From: Halococcus agarilyticus
GTDB lineage: Archaea; Halobacteriota; Halobacteria; Halobacteriales; Halococcaceae
Direction of reading: 5' to 3'
Assembly (NCBI RefSeq): GCF_000334895.1
Contig: NZ_BAFM01000008.1
Location: forward strand, 1 to 64,000
Length of the DNA: 64,000 nucleotides
Of this stretch, positions 15,528 to 24,966 are shown piece by piece. The translations under genes were made by a program, and so were the position numbers. The notes below the pieces were generated by a model that was not told the origin of the DNA, did not search any database, and saw only the letters and a program-made list of their open reading frames with translations. How positions within the stretch are numbered: the stretch's first letter is position 1; each line of letters starts with the position of its first letter.

Positions 15528-16061
15528 TCAGCCGAACTGTTCGGCGTAGAGGTCCTGGGCGTGTTCGATCGCGTCGTAGGCCGCCTGGCGATCCTCCCAG
15601 CCCTGGGTCTCGACTTCCTTCCCTTCCTCCAGGTTCTTGTACGTCTCGAAGAACTCGTCGATCTCGTCGAGCTGTTGCTGGGGGATGTCCTCCAGATCCT
15701 CGATGTGATCGTAGCGGGGATCCTCGCTCGGAACGGCGATCACCTTGTCGTCCTGCTCGCCGTCGTCGTCCATCCGCATCAGCGCCACGGGGCGGGCCTC
15801 GATGATGCAGCCGGGGAACGTCCGATCCTCGACGAGCACCAGGACGTCGAAGGGGTCCTCGTCGTCGTAGTAGCTCTGTGGGATGAACCCGTAGTCGGAG
15901 GGGTAGTGAACGTTCGAGTGGAGCACGCGATCGAGGACGACGCCGGGAACGTCCTTGTCGTACTCGTACTTGTTGCGCTCGCCCTTGAGACACTCCACGA
16001 CCGCGTAGATCTCTTCCGGCGGATCGGGGCCCGTTTCGAGGTCTTCCCAGAGGTTCGTCAT
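15528..16061 (-). CDS. ppa: Inorganic pyrophosphatase
   Basis: A 177-residue family I inorganic pyrophosphatase that hydrolyses PPi and drives biosynthetic reactions forward. The signature DEDPFDVLVL is complete, and the substrate-binding residues KYEYDKDVPGVVLDRVL, then YPSDYGFIPQSYYDDEDPFD, and the C-terminal K-rich/acidic segments match archaeal enzymes. Length is normal. ATG 16061 begins MTNLWEDLETGPDPPEEIY as in other haloarchaea. It is divergent from the PadR gene at 16247, with about 185 bases of shared control region. Confidence 0.93.
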   Translation of the reverse strand: MTNLWEDLETGPDPPEEIYAVVECLKGERNKYEYDKDVPGVVLDRVLHSNVHYPSDYGFIPQSYYDDEDPFDVLVLVEDRTFPGCIIEARPVALMRMDDDGEQDDKVIAVPSEDPRYDHIEDLEDIPQQQLDEIDEFFETYKNLEEGKEVETQGWEDRQAAYDAIEHAQDLYAEQFG

Positions 16062-16212
16062 CGACCGAACCTGCACGAGGCAGCCAAAAAGTATTTTCTG
16101 TTCGCCCTGCACCGGTGAGTATCGACCGCGATGACGGGGTACTCCCCAAGAATATTCCTCGGTTGTAGCAGTATTCGCCGCTGAAATCGGCAGTTCGCGA
16201 TTGCGGTTGCAA

Positions 16213-16222
16213 ACTATTAAAT
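16213..16222 (+). promoter_or_regulatory. TATA box of the PadR-type regulator gene
   Basis: CTATTAAATA lies about 30 bases before ATG 16247, the classical distance for a leaderless haloarchaeal transcript. This supports 16247 over the in-frame ATG at 16229. Confidence 0.65.
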
Positions 16223-16246
16223 AGACGGATGACATATCTTGCTTCG

Positions 16247-16603
16247 ATGTCAGAGGCACAGGCGGCACCGGACCGGAGCATCGCCCGAGACCTGACGGCT
16301 TTCCAACAAAACATCCTCGTCATCCTTTCGGACGAGCCGATGTACGGCCTGGCGATCAAGCGCCAGCTCGAGGAGTACTACGACTCGGAGGTCAACCACG
16401 GCCGACTCTACCCCAACCTCGACGACCTCGTGGAGCTCGACCTCGTCGCGAAGAGCGAACTCGACAAGCGCACCAACCAGTACGAGCTGACCGACGCGGG
16501 CTACGACGCCGTCGTCGACAAGCTCGACTGGACGTTCTCGAAGTTCGTGACCGACGGCGACCGCGCCGACACCGTGCGCGATCTCGTCGACGACAGCGCG
16601 TAA
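16247..16603 (+). CDS. PadR-family transcriptional regulator
   Basis: A 118-residue PadR-like winged-helix protein. FQQNILVILSDEPMYGLAIK followed by RQLEEYYDSEVNHGRLYPNL is the typical PadR helix-turn-helix, and KRTNQYELTDAGYDAVVD forms the wing. It lacks the longer C-terminal dimerisation domain of large PadR proteins, as is usual in haloarchaea. The start is set by the TATA box at 16213-16222. It is divergent from the pyrophosphatase gene and convergent with the next regulator. Ligand and targets unknown. Confidence 0.85.
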   Translation: MSEAQAAPDRSIARDLTAFQQNILVILSDEPMYGLAIKRQLEEYYDSEVNHGRLYPNLDDLVELDLVAKSELDKRTNQYELTDAGYDAVVDKLDWTFSKFVTDGDRADTVRDLVDDSA

Positions 16604-16656
16604 GACGGCGACCGACGGCGATTTTTGCGGTACGTGACGGCCCTCGCGAGTGCCGG

Positions 16657-17469
16657 CTACGGCTCCGTGGCGTCCACGACTTCGTAGCTCACGTTGCCGT
16701 CGCGGAGCTCGCCAGTGTGGGCCGACAGTCGATCCGCGACCGCGAGCAGACAGACGTCGAGCCCCTTCGTGGCGGCCTCTCGAACCGCGGTCGCCGTCCC
16801 GAACCGGATGTCGGGGTCGACGTCCGCCGTCCGCGCCGCGGCGAGGGCCTCGGTGCCCGCCGTCGCCACGAGGTCGTGGTCCGCAGCGGCGTCGGCGACC
16901 GTCTCGGAATCGAGCGCCGCGCTGCCGCCGTCCTGGACCTGTGGCACCGACAGCACCGTCACCGTCCCCAGCTCGTAGTCGAGCACACCCGTGAAATCCG
17001 TCACACCGACGTCCTCGCCGGCCGCGGCGTCGGTGACGGCGATCGCGGTTGCGCTCCCCGCACCGCCCGCCGTCGCGCGGAGCACGCCGTCGCCCATCGC
17101 GAGCGAGACCGTCGATCCCTCGTCGATCGCGGTCGTGGCGAGCGCGGTGTCCACCTCGACCTCCTCGATGACGTCCGCCGCGACGTGATCGACGAATGCG
17201 CGGAGCTCGTCGGTCCGAGTCATCAGCCAGTCGACGCCCTCCTTGGTCACCTCGTACCGCCCCCGGCCGTGTTTCTCGACGTACCCCTCCTCGATCAGGT
17301 CCTTCAGGTAGTCACTCACCGCCTGGGAGGTGACGCCGATCGCATCGGCGACCTCGCGCTGGCTGACCGCCGGCTGGCGCTCGGCGATCCCCGTGAGGAT
17401 CCGATACCGGGTGGCGTTGCGCTTGCTCCGGAGCACCCCTGCCTCCCTGGCGTCGTCCGCGTTCGTCAT
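16657..17469 (-). CDS. MarR/TrmB-like winged-helix regulator with DUF7839-type domain
   Basis: A 270-residue protein. Residues 12-75 form a winged helix (KRNATRYRILTGIAERQP, QREVADAIGVTSQAVSDYL, then YVEKHGRGRYEVTKEG). A ligand-like alpha/beta domain follows, with VSLAMGDGVLRATAG and GVTDFTGVLDYELGTVTVLS, which I associate with haloarchaeal DUF7839. The gene is read away from the cobalamin operon and shares a 390-base region with it. A palindrome at 17776-17791 sits at the operon promoter, so this protein is a candidate regulator of cobalamin synthesis; that link is positional only. Confidence 0.7.
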   Translation of the reverse strand: MTNADDAREAGVLRSKRNATRYRILTGIAERQPAVSQREVADAIGVTSQAVSDYLKDLIEEGYVEKHGRGRYEVTKEGVDWLMTRTDELRAFVDHVAADVIEEVEVDTALATTAIDEGSTVSLAMGDGVLRATAGGAGSATAIAVTDAAAGEDVGVTDFTGVLDYELGTVTVLSVPQVQDGGSAALDSETVADAAADHDLVATAGTEALAAARTADVDPDIRFGTATAVREAATKGLDVCLLAVADRLSAHTGELRDGNVSYEVVDATEP

Positions 17470-17862
17470 TGCCGGCGGTGCGCACCGCGAACGCAAGTAG
17501 TTTTGGCGTACTCCCGACGCAGTTGTGCTTCGGCGCCGTTCGTCGCTCGTTGACGCAACTCCAGTTGTATCGGTGCGACTGTCGTTGATTTTCGCTCTAC
17601 CGGAGTTGTTTCGGGTCGTTCGGGGCACGACGACCACGCTGCGATCGCACCCCGATCGCCGAGCACCGTTCGAGACGGCCGACGAGCAGTCGGTGCTCGT
17701 GTCGCCCACCGGGACGGCCGAAGAAGCGGGCCGAAACCAGCGATCCACGCGGAAGAGCAACTACTATTGTGCTACACCAACCACGGTTGGTAGTGACGGG
17801 GCTGCGAGTCGGGACGGGAGGACGACGCACCAACCAGCGATGGGGACGGAGCTGATCGCCCG
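17470..17862. other. Divergent control region between the regulator and the cobalamin operon
   Basis: About 390 bases without a convincing gene. It contains an AAAACTACT-like box for the leftward regulator near 17500, an ACTATT box at 17763-17768 for the rightward operon, the palindrome at 17776-17791, a second CACCAACCA half-site at 17828-17836 and a short leader frame at 17840-17866. Confidence 0.5.
17776..17791. promoter_or_regulatory. Palindromic operator candidate of the cobalamin operon
   Basis: ACCAACC-AC-GGTTGGT is a perfect 7-bp inverted repeat. It begins about 8 bases after an ACTATT TATA-like box (17763-17768), covering the expected transcription start, which is where an archaeal repressor would block initiation. 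CACCAACCA is repeated at 17828-17836. Confidence 0.55.
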
Positions 17863-17866
17863 GTGA
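17840..17866 (+). other. Eight-codon leader frame overlapping cobT start
   Basis: ATG-GGG-ACG-GAG-CTG-ATC-GCC-CGG-TGA encodes MGTELIAR, and its stop overlaps the GTG start of cobT (GTGA at 17863-17866). No Shine-Dalgarno site is seen for cobT, so translation of the leader might feed ribosomes into it. Position is the only evidence. Confidence 0.3.
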
Positions 17867-18870
17867 GGTTCGTCGTCGTCGCCGGAAGCACGGCAACCGC
17901 GAGGATCGAGGGGATCAGCGCCGCCGGCGCGGAGCCGGCCGCCACGGTGCACACACCGAGCGCCGACTGTGAGATGGTCGCGTACGGCCGGCCGGTACGC
18001 TCGCCGGTCGTTCCGATCAGTCCGTCGGGCTGTCCGACGCCGGCAGTCGTCACCCGCGCGGTCCACGAGCTGGCGGGGTTCGAGACCGTCACGATCGACG
18101 CGGGGCTCGCTCGATCGACCGCCGCGCCGACCGTCGAGGTGGGTGGCGAACCAGGCCAGGACGTCCGGACGGGGCAGGCGGTCCCCGGAGCCAGAGACGT
18201 CTTCGCGGCCGCCGAGGCGTACGCACGCGGGCTTCCGGACGACGACCTCGTGATCGGCGAGACGATCCCTGGCGGGACGACCACCGCACGCTGTGTTCTC
18301 GCCGCGCTGGGCGAGCGCGAGGCGACCTCGTCGTCGCTCGCCGAGAACCCGCTCGCGCTCAAGCGGCGGGTGGTCGACCAGGCGCTCGACGCGGCCGGAA
18401 TCGCGCGTGACGGGGCTGCCGGCGCACCGCTCGAAGCGGGGCGGGCGGTCGGCGATCCGGTGCTCGCCGCGGTCGCGGGGCTCGTCGCCGGGGCGACCGC
18501 GACCGACACCGCGGTCACGCTCGCTGGCGGAACCCAGCTCTGTGCCGCCGCCGCGCTCGCCCGCCACGCGGGCGTGGACGCACCGCTCTCGCTCGCCACG
18601 ACGTCGTTTCTCGCCGCGGATCGAACCGCGGACGTCGAGGGCCTGGCGAGCGATCTCGACCTCGATCTGACGATCACCGATCCGGGCTTCGATCGGCGGT
18701 CCCATCCCGCGCTCGACGCCTACGTCGCGGGCGAAGCCAAGGAGGGCGTCGGGATGGGGGGCGCGCTCGCGCTGGCCGAACGCCAAGGAATCCCGATGGC
18801 CGACGTCCGTGATCGCGTCGTCGCGATCCACGACCGACTGCTGGCGACCGAGCCCCGGGTCGAACCATGA
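17863..18870 (+). CDS. cobT: Nicotinate-nucleotide--dimethylbenzimidazole phosphoribosyltransferase-like protein
   Basis: A 335-residue protein of the archaeal CobT type, predicted to make alpha-ribazole phosphate (or another lower-ligand nucleotide) from nicotinate mononucleotide for the lower loop of cobamides. Recognisable parts are [53 protein letters not shown] and the C-terminal [20 protein letters not shown]. The start is GTG 17863, overlapping a short leader frame; the sequence [17 protein letters not shown] fits the family. It is the first gene of the cobalamin operon and overlaps cbiA by 4 bases (ATGA). Confidence 0.8.
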   Translation: MRFVVVAGSTATARIEGISAAGAEPAATVHTPSADCEMVAYGRPVRSPVVPISPSGCPTPAVVTRAVHELAGFETVTIDAGLARSTAAPTVEVGGEPGQDVRTGQAVPGARDVFAAAEAYARGLPDDDLVIGETIPGGTTTARCVLAALGEREATSSSLAENPLALKRRVVDQALDAAGIARDGAAGAPLEAGRAVGDPVLAAVAGLVAGATATDTAVTLAGGTQLCAAAALARHAGVDAPLSLATTSFLAADRTADVEGLASDLDLDLTITDPGFDRRSHPALDAYVAGEAKEGVGMGGALALAERQGIPMADVRDRVVAIHDRLLATEPRVEP

Positions 18871-20195
18871 AGGGCGTCGTGATCGGCGGCACGCGATCCG
18901 GCGTCGGCAAGACCGTCGCCACGCTCGCGGTCGTCCGCGCGCTCGAAGCGGCGGGCCACACGGTCCAGCCCGCGAAGGCCGGCCCGGACTTCATCGATCC
19001 CAGCCACCACACCGCTATCCTCGGTTCCGACGGTTCTGGGAACCACGACAGAGAGCGCGCCTCGCGCACCCTCGACGTCTGGCTCGAAGGCACTGATGGG
19101 CTCAGACGGAACTACGCCCGCGGCGAGGGCGACGTCTGTGTCGTCGAGGGCGTGATGGGGCTGTACGACGGCGACCGATCGAGCACGGCGATGGTCGCCG
19201 AATCGCTCGACCTCCCGGTGATCCTGACTGTGGACGCGAGCGCCGGCATGGAGAGCGTCGCGGCGACCGCAGTCGGCTTTCGTGAGTACGCCGCTCACGC
19301 CGGACGCGACGTCGACGTCGTGGGGATCGTCGCCCAGCGCGCCCACGGCGGTCGCCACGAGCGTGGGATCAGGGAGGCGCTGCCCGACGATCTCGCGTAC
19401 TTCGGTCGGATACCGCCCGAACCCGATCTCGAAATCCCGGATCGTCACCTCGGCCTCCACATGGGTGACGAGGCACCGATCGACCCCGCAACGCTCGACG
19501 AGGTGGCGACACACGTACGAACTGACCGGCTACTCGATGTCGCTCGCGAACCGCCCGCAGTCGATTCCATCGATCCGGAGCCAACCCGCGGGAAGCGCGT
19601 CGCGGTCGCGCGCGACGCGGCGTTCCGGTTCGTCTACCCCGCGACGATGGAGCGCCTCCGGGTGCGCACCGAGGTCGTGACGTTCGCCCCGACTGCGGGC
19701 GACGACGTGCCTCAAGCCGACGGGATCTATCTTCCGGGGGGCTACCCGGAGCTTCACGCCGCCGCGCTTGCCGACGGACCGGCGCTCGCCACCCTCCGCG
19801 ATCGCGCCGGGGAGGGCGTCCCGATCCTCGGCGAGTGCGGCGGGATGATGGTGCTCGCCGAGTCGCTCACGACCGTCGACGGCGACACCCACGAGATGGC
19901 GGGCGTCCTCCCCGCCACGATCGAGATGCGCGATCGGTACCAGGCGCTCGATCACGTCGAACTCAGCGCACGCGCATCGACGCTGACCGCAAACGCGAAC
20001 GACTCCCTTCGCGGTCACGAGTTCCATTACTCGACGGCGACCGTCGACGCCGACGCGCGCTTCGCCTTCGACGTCGAGCGCGGTGAAGGGATCGACGGGG
20101 AGCACGACGGGCTCACGGAGTACCGCACGCTCGGGACCTACGCCCACGTCCACCCCGAGAGCACCGCGTTCGATGAGTTCGTGGACGCGCTATGA
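18867..20195 (+). CDS. cbiA: Cobyrinate a,c-diamide synthase
   Basis: A 442-residue amidotransferase that amidates the a and c side chains of cobyrinate using glutamine and ATP. The N-terminal dethiobiotin-synthetase-like domain begins with the P-loop [10 protein letters not shown] (7-16), followed by [12 protein letters not shown]. The C-terminal class-I glutaminase-like domain has C324 in GECGGMM and the His-containing GHEFHYS. Both domains are complete. It is coupled to cobT by an ATGA overlap and is followed by cbiB after about 37 bases that contain a small tandem repeat of ATGATCGCCGGAG. It acts in the cytoplasm, upstream of the adenosylation and cobyric acid steps encoded downstream. 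Confidence 0.92.
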   Translation: MKGVVIGGTRSGVGKTVATLAVVRALEAAGHTVQPAKAGPDFIDPSHHTAILGSDGSGNHDRERASRTLDVWLEGTDGLRRNYARGEGDVCVVEGVMGLYDGDRSSTAMVAESLDLPVILTVDASAGMESVAATAVGFREYAAHAGRDVDVVGIVAQRAHGGRHERGIREALPDDLAYFGRIPPEPDLEIPDRHLGLHMGDEAPIDPATLDEVATHVRTDRLLDVAREPPAVDSIDPEPTRGKRVAVARDAAFRFVYPATMERLRVRTEVVTFAPTAGDDVPQADGIYLPGGYPELHAAALADGPALATLRDRAGEGVPILGECGGMMVLAESLTTVDGDTHEMAGVLPATIEMRDRYQALDHVELSARASTLTANANDSLRGHEFHYSTATVDADARFAFDVERGEGIDGEHDGLTEYRTLGTYAHVHPESTAFDEFVDAL

Positions 20196-20232
20196 TCGCC
20201 GGAGAGACGATGATCGCCGGAGGACGGGATCG

Positions 20233-21135
20233 ATGAGCCTCACAGCTGTCGGAGCGCTCGGCGTGGGCCTCGTGCTCGACACGGTCTTCGAGGAGTTCCC
20301 ACAGCGCGTCCATCCGGTCGCGTTGTTCGGGCGAGTCGTCGCACCGCTCGATCGATCGTGGTCGCATCCGCGGTTCGTCGGAGCGACGATCGCGCTCTGC
20401 CTCCCGATCGGTGCTGCCGTGGTCGCTGGGTTCGCCACCGCCCTCGTGGTCGCCGCGAACCCGGCCGTCGGCGGCGTGGTCGCCGGCCTCGTGGTGTTCG
20501 CCACGACGAGCCTGGCACGATTGGTGTCGGTCGCGGAGGACGTGATCGATCTGACCGCGACCGACCCAGCGGCTGCTCGGGGATCGATCCGGGCGCTCGT
20601 CGGACGGAAGACCGACGATCTCACCCCGGCACAGTTGCGGAGCGCGGCGGTCGAGAGCGCGGCCGAGAACCTCGCAGATGGGCTGGTCGCACCCCTGGTA
20701 GCGTTCGCGCTCGGCGCGCGCGTCTCGCTCGCAGTCGGCGTGGCGGGCGCGGTGTGGGTGAAGGCCGTCAACACGCTCGACTCGATGCTTGGCTACCGCT
20801 CGAAGCCCGTCGGCGGGGCGAGCGCGCGACTCGACGATCTCGTGATGTGGGTGCCGGCCCGTGCGAGCGCCGTGCTGCTCGCGGTCGCGGGTCGATCGCC
20901 GCGTGCGCTGCTCCAGGCTCAGAAGTGGAGCCACTCGCCCACCTCGCCGAACTCGGGTTGGCCGATGGCGACGCTCGCCACGGCGCTCGACGTTCGCCTC
21001 GAAAAGCGCGGCGCGTACGTTCTCAACCCCGATACCGACCTGCCGAGCGTCGAGCGGGCGCACGAGGGGGTTCGCGTCGTCGGAATCGCAGGACTGGGCG
21101 CGTTCGCCCTCGCGGGGATGATCGCGTGGTTCTGA
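20233..21135 (+). CDS. cbiB: Adenosylcobinamide-phosphate synthase (membrane)
   Basis: A 300-residue integral membrane protein that attaches aminopropanol phosphate to adenosylcobyric acid. The family marks DTVFEEFPQRVHPVALFGRV, AARGSIRALVGRKTDDLT, ESAAENLADGLVAPL, VKAVNTLDSMLGYRS and the tail VNPD-like LNPDTDLPS are all present, along with several hydrophobic helices. ATG 20233 is the start; the frame is open upstream but overlaps cbiA. It provides the substrate for CobY and CobS, encoded next. It overlaps cobS by 10 bases. Confidence 0.9.
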   Translation: MSLTAVGALGVGLVLDTVFEEFPQRVHPVALFGRVVAPLDRSWSHPRFVGATIALCLPIGAAVVAGFATALVVAANPAVGGVVAGLVVFATTSLARLVSVAEDVIDLTATDPAAARGSIRALVGRKTDDLTPAQLRSAAVESAAENLADGLVAPLVAFALGARVSLAVGVAGAVWVKAVNTLDSMLGYRSKPVGGASARLDDLVMWVPARASAVLLAVAGRSPRALLQAQKWSHSPTSPNSGWPMATLATALDVRLEKRGAYVLNPDTDLPSVERAHEGVRVVGIAGLGAFALAGMIAWF

Positions 21136-21872
21136 CCGCGCTCCGGGGCGCGCTCGGCTTTCTCTCCCGGCTCCCGATCGGGCGCGACGCCGACGCGTGG
21201 ACGGCGTTCGCCGAGCGGCCGATCGCCTTCCCGCTCGCCGGCTATCCGCTCGGCGCGCTCGTCGCCCTCCCGCTCCTCGTGCCAGGCCCGCCGGCGACCG
21301 TCGGGATCGTGTTCGCCGTCGGCGTCTACGCCGTGACTGGGATCAACCACGTCGACGGGGTGGCGGACCTCGGCGACGCGCTCGTAATCCACGGCGACGC
21401 AGCCGCGCGGCGCGAGATCATGAAGGACACCACGCTCGGCGTCGGTGGCGCGCTCGCGGTCGCGCTGGTCGTGGCCGGTCTCGTCGCCGCAGGGAGCGCG
21501 ATCGCGGCGCTGCCGGCGCGGGCCGTGCTCCTCGCCGTCGCCGCGGAGGTGGGCGCGAAGGCCGGGATGGCGACGTTGGTCTGTGTCGGCTCCTCTCCCC
21601 ACGACGGACTCGGCGCGGGGTTCACGACGAACGCCGGCCCGCGGGCGCTGACTCCGGTCTGGCTGCTCGTCCTGCCGGCAGCCCTCCTCGCGTGGCCCGC
21701 GATCGTCCCTGCCGCGGCAGCGCTCCTCGCTGCCGCGATCGCGACGCTCGTCGTACTCCGGTGGGCGCGAGCACATCTCGGTGGCGTCACTGGCGACGTT
21801 CTCGGCGCGACCAACGAGATCGCGCGCGTCACGGCGCTCCACGTGGGGGTGATCGCGTGGACGCACTGGTGA
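21126..21872 (+). CDS. cobS: Adenosylcobinamide-GDP ribazoletransferase (cobalamin synthase)
   Basis: A 248-residue membrane enzyme joining adenosylcobinamide-GDP with alpha-ribazole (or its phosphate) to complete the cobamide. FLSRLPIG near the N-terminus, then AGYPLGALVALPLL, INHVDGVADLGDAL with the conserved acidic D-x-x-D-x-x-D, and MKDTTLGVGGALAVAL match CobS. Five or six hydrophobic helices follow. Start GTG 21126 (VVLTALRGALGFLSRLP) overlaps the end of cbiB, consistent with translational coupling; the longer upstream frame is not acidic. Confidence 0.9.
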   Translation: MVLTALRGALGFLSRLPIGRDADAWTAFAERPIAFPLAGYPLGALVALPLLVPGPPATVGIVFAVGVYAVTGINHVDGVADLGDALVIHGDAAARREIMKDTTLGVGGALAVALVVAGLVAAGSAIAALPARAVLLAVAAEVGAKAGMATLVCVGSSPHDGLGAGFTTNAGPRALTPVWLLVLPAALLAWPAIVPAAAALLAAAIATLVVLRWARAHLGGVTGDVLGATNEIARVTALHVGVIAWTHW

Positions 21873-22462
21873 TGTGCGGCGGTCGCGGCACTCGTCTCGA
21901 CACCGACACCGAGAAACCGCTGTACGAGATCGGCGGCCGATCGATGGTCGATCGCGTGATCGGCGCGCTCCGCGCTAGCCGGATCGAGGCGATCCACGCG
22001 GTCGGGTCGCCGAACGCGCCGCGGACGCGTGAGCACCTTGATCCAGGCCGTTCCGACGCCTCCCGAGATGGCACTCGACGCCGCAATCCGCACGTCGAGT
22101 CGTTCGTCGAAGCCCCCGGCGAGGGCTACGTCGCCGATCTCACGGTCGCACTCGATTCGATCGATCCACCCGTGCTGACGGTTGCGGCGGACCTCCCGTT
22201 GCTCGCGGGCGAAAGCGTCGGTCGGGTTCTCGACGCCCACGAGAGCGCCTCGCTCGCGGTCTGCGTTCCCGTCACGCTCAAGCGGACGCTCGGCGTGAGC
22301 GTCGACACGACGATGGAACACGATGGACGAACGGTCGCACCGACCGGCATCAACGTCGTTGGAGCCGGCGACACCGAAACGACGCTCGTGAGCCACGACG
22401 AGCGCCTCGCGGTCAACGTCAACCGGCGCGCGGACGCCCGGATTGCGGAGGCGCTCGCGTGA
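21857..22462 (+). CDS. cobY: GTP:adenosylcobinamide-phosphate guanylyltransferase, archaeal type
   Basis: A 201-residue nucleotidyltransferase of the MobA-like fold that activates adenosylcobinamide phosphate with GMP. This is the archaeal, non-orthologous replacement for bacterial CobU. The nucleotide-binding loop VMCGGRGTRLDTDTEKPLYE at residues 5-24 and the acidic VAADLPLLAG are diagnostic. No kinase P-loop of CobU is present, as expected. The start is GTG 21857, overlapping cobS by 16 bases. The C-terminus (NVNRRADARIAEAL) overlaps the start of the aminotransferase gene by 4 bases. Confidence 0.88.
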   Translation: MDALVMCGGRGTRLDTDTEKPLYEIGGRSMVDRVIGALRASRIEAIHAVGSPNAPRTREHLDPGRSDASRDGTRRRNPHVESFVEAPGEGYVADLTVALDSIDPPVLTVAADLPLLAGESVGRVLDAHESASLAVCVPVTLKRTLGVSVDTTMEHDGRTVAPTGINVVGAGDTETTLVSHDERLAVNVNRRADARIAEALA

Positions 22463-23478
22463 ACCTCGACGACGCGCTCGGCGTCGGCAGAGCGCCACAC
22501 GGCAGCAGCGACGATCCAGAGGTGGTCGATTTCAGCGCCAACACCAACCCCCGAGTGCCCGAGGGAGTCGAGGCGGTCTACCGCGACGCGTTCGCCGAGT
22601 CTCGATCGTATCCATCCGAGCCGCCGGCTGACTACCGTGACGCCGCGGCAGAGTACGTCGACTGCCGGGCCGACCAGGTAGTGCCGACTCCTGGCGGCCT
22701 CGCGGCCATTCGCGCCGTCGTCGATCTCGCGGTCTCGCCCGGCGACTCGGCGCTGGTTCCGTTCCCGAGCTTCGGCGAGTACGCCCGCGAAGTCCGACTT
22801 CAGGGTGGTAAACCGTCGTTCGTTCCCCACGACGCGGTGCTCGATGTCGACAGGGATGACCTCGCTGAGAACGCCCTCGTGATCGTCTGCAACCCGAACA
22901 ACCCGACCGGCGACGCGTACGACCACGACGCCCTCGACGGGTTCGTAGCGCGGTGTCGCGACGCCGGCACGCCGCTGCTCGTCGACGAGGCGTTTCTGGG
23001 GTTCACCGATCGGCCGTCGCTCGCCGGGACGCCGGGCGTCGTGATCGCGCGATCGCTGACGAAGTTGTTCGGGCTGCCGGGACTCCGGGCCGGGTTCGCG
23101 GTCGCCACGGGCGAGTACGAAGAGGCGTTGACCGCCACACGCCGGCCGTGGGACGTGAGCGGGCCCGCGCTGTCGACCGGAGCGTACTGTATGCGTGAGA
23201 CGGAGTTCGTCGCGGAAACCCGGGAACGCGTCCGCTCGGAGCGCTCCCGGCTCCGTGACGCGCTCTCCGCGCAGTTCGACGTTCATTCCTCGGACGCGCC
23301 GTTCCTGCTGTGTGACGTCGGCGAACGTGACGTCGACAGGATTCTCGAACACGCCCGCAATCGCGGTCTCGCGCTTCGAGATGCCAGAACGTTCCGCGGA
23401 CTCGACTCCCACATCCGGGTCGCGGTACGGCTCCCCGCAGAGAACGACCGGCTGATCGAGGTGCTCGGGGATGTTTGA
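22459..23478 (+). CDS. cobD: Threonine-phosphate decarboxylase-like PLP aminotransferase
   Basis: A 339-residue fold-type-I PLP enzyme, probably converting L-threonine O-3-phosphate to aminopropanol phosphate, the linker of the nucleotide loop. Conserved parts: FSANTNP at the N-terminus, NPNNPTG at 145-151, D176 in LLVDEAF, the PLP lysine K202 in SLTKLFGLPGLRAGF, and a C-terminal Arg in SHIRVAVR. Histidinol-phosphate aminotransferase is the nearest paralogue, but the position between cobY and cbiZ argues for the cobalamin enzyme. Start GTG 22459. Confidence 0.85.
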   Translation: MNLDDALGVGRAPHGSSDDPEVVDFSANTNPRVPEGVEAVYRDAFAESRSYPSEPPADYRDAAAEYVDCRADQVVPTPGGLAAIRAVVDLAVSPGDSALVPFPSFGEYAREVRLQGGKPSFVPHDAVLDVDRDDLAENALVIVCNPNNPTGDAYDHDALDGFVARCRDAGTPLLVDEAFLGFTDRPSLAGTPGVVIARSLTKLFGLPGLRAGFAVATGEYEEALTATRRPWDVSGPALSTGAYCMRETEFVAETRERVRSERSRLRDALSAQFDVHSSDAPFLLCDVGERDVDRILEHARNRGLALRDARTFRGLDSHIRVAVRLPAENDRLIEVLGDV

Positions 23479-24187
23479 GGCGAGCGTCGAGGCTGGTGTC
23501 CTCCAGCTCGCGAAGCGGGACACCAACTGGCTCTCGACGGGCTGGGACGGCGGGTTCGAGCGCGCGGACGCCGCCTACAACGTCTCGGTTCCCGAGGGCT
23601 GGAGTCGGACGGATCTCGGGACCTACGTCACGGAACGGCGCGATCGGGCCGGGTTCGATCTTTCGGGGCCGGCGCTGCTCACCGGCGTCGACCTGCAACA
23701 CGCCCGCGGCGCACGGCTCGACTCGGTCGTGGCGTACGCCACCGCAGGCGTGTCGAACCCTGCCGCGCTCCCTCAGGAGCCCTCGTCGTCTCCCGTCCGG
23801 GATGCCGACGTCGACGACCGAGCCGACGAGCCGGACGGCGTCGGCACGGTCAACATCGTCGTTGGGACGACGCGAGCACTCGACGACGCCGGGATCGCGA
23901 ACCTGCTCGCGGTCGCCGTCGAGGCGAAGACCGCGACGCTGCTCGCGGCGACGGGCTTTCCGGGGACGACCACCGACGCGGTCGTCGTAGGCTGTGATCC
24001 CGACGGCGACCCCGCACAGTTCACCGGCAGCGCGACCCCGGTCGGGGCCGCGGCGCGCGCCTGCGTCCGCGAGGCGGTGCGTGCGAGCCTCGCGTCGCGG
24101 TACGAGCACCGCACAATCCCTTCGAGCGTGACCGACGCCGAGTACGGCGTCGTCACCGACCGACGAGCCGAGGTGTTCTCACCGTGA
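23471..24187 (+). CDS. cbiZ: Adenosylcobinamide amidohydrolase
   Basis: A 238-residue archaeal salvage enzyme that removes aminopropanol from adenosylcobinamide to give adenosylcobyric acid, so that exogenous incomplete corrinoids can re-enter the pathway. The family pattern is clear: NWLSTGWDGGFERADAAYN, TGVDLQHARG, AYATAGVSNPAA, NIVVGTTRALDDAGIANLLA and the C-terminal TGSATPVGAAAR. It overlaps the cobD gene by 8 bases. Together with CobY this indicates the typical archaeal cobinamide salvage route. Confidence 0.9.
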   Translation: MFEASVEAGVLQLAKRDTNWLSTGWDGGFERADAAYNVSVPEGWSRTDLGTYVTERRDRAGFDLSGPALLTGVDLQHARGARLDSVVAYATAGVSNPAALPQEPSSSPVRDADVDDRADEPDGVGTVNIVVGTTRALDDAGIANLLAVAVEAKTATLLAATGFPGTTTDAVVVGCDPDGDPAQFTGSATPVGAAARACVREAVRASLASRYEHRTIPSSVTDAEYGVVTDRRAEVFSP

Positions 24188-24244
24188 GCGCTCGCCGCGC
24201 GACGTCAACAGAATCGACCACCGCACGCGACCTGCTTTACAGCC

Positions 24245-24961
24245 ATGACTGACGACACCACCAACGACAGCTCCGACAGTTCCGACGCCGACCGCGACGC
24301 ACAGCACAGCCGAACCCCCGGTGAGGGGAAGACACCCGAATCGCAGCCGATCGAGCCGTCGGCTCCCGAGGAGTTCGGCCTGGTCTCGGCGTGGTGGGGC
24401 GACGGAAAAGGCAAGACCACCGCCGCGCTCGGGATGGGGTTTCGGGCAGCGGGCCACGGCTACCGCGTCCATCTCCTCCAGTTCATGAAGGGCGGCGCGG
24501 CGAGCGTCGAAGCGACCCGCGGCGAGTACAACGCGATCGACGTCGTACCTGGATTCACCTACGAGAACTCGGGTCACTACGGCTGGCACGGCCTGCTCGA
24601 CGGCTCGGCCGACGACGAGCACGCCGCCCGCGCTCAGGGCGCGCTCGAACGTGCCCGGGAACTCGTCGCCGCGGCAGGTGAGACCGACCTGACCGCGCCG
24701 CTCGCGCTCGATGGCGAGCCAGACGCGGGCGTTCACCTTCTGATCCTCGACGAGATCCTGTACGCCGCGAACCGCGATCTCGTCGATCCCGATGCGGTCG
24801 CCGATCTCGTCGACGACAAACCCGAAAACCTCGAACTCGTTCTGACAGGAGGTCACGAACGCCCGGCGATCGCCGATCGCGCTGATCTCGTCACGAACGT
24901 CCGGAAGGAAGCCCATCCGTTCGACGCGGGCCATCGCGCGCGGAAGGGGACGGAGTACTGA
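24245..24961 (+). CDS. cobO: Corrinoid adenosyltransferase (CobA/CobO/BtuR type)
   Basis: A 238-residue ATP:corrinoid adenosyltransferase that attaches the upper adenosyl ligand. The modified P-loop [19 protein letters not shown] lies at about residues 50-68, followed by [12 protein letters not shown], and [10 protein letters not shown] with [10 protein letters not shown] supplies the other conserved blocks. The first 45 residues are an acidic, low-complexity extension typical of haloarchaea. It is separated from cbiZ by 57 bases and followed by cbiP after 5 bases. Confidence 0.9.
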   Translation: MTDDTTNDSSDSSDADRDAQHSRTPGEGKTPESQPIEPSAPEEFGLVSAWWGDGKGKTTAALGMGFRAAGHGYRVHLLQFMKGGAASVEATRGEYNAIDVVPGFTYENSGHYGWHGLLDGSADDEHAARAQGALERARELVAAAGETDLTAPLALDGEPDAGVHLLILDEILYAANRDLVDPDAVADLVDDKPENLELVLTGGHERPAIADRADLVTNVRKEAHPFDAGHRARKGTEY

Positions 24962-24966
24962 AACCG

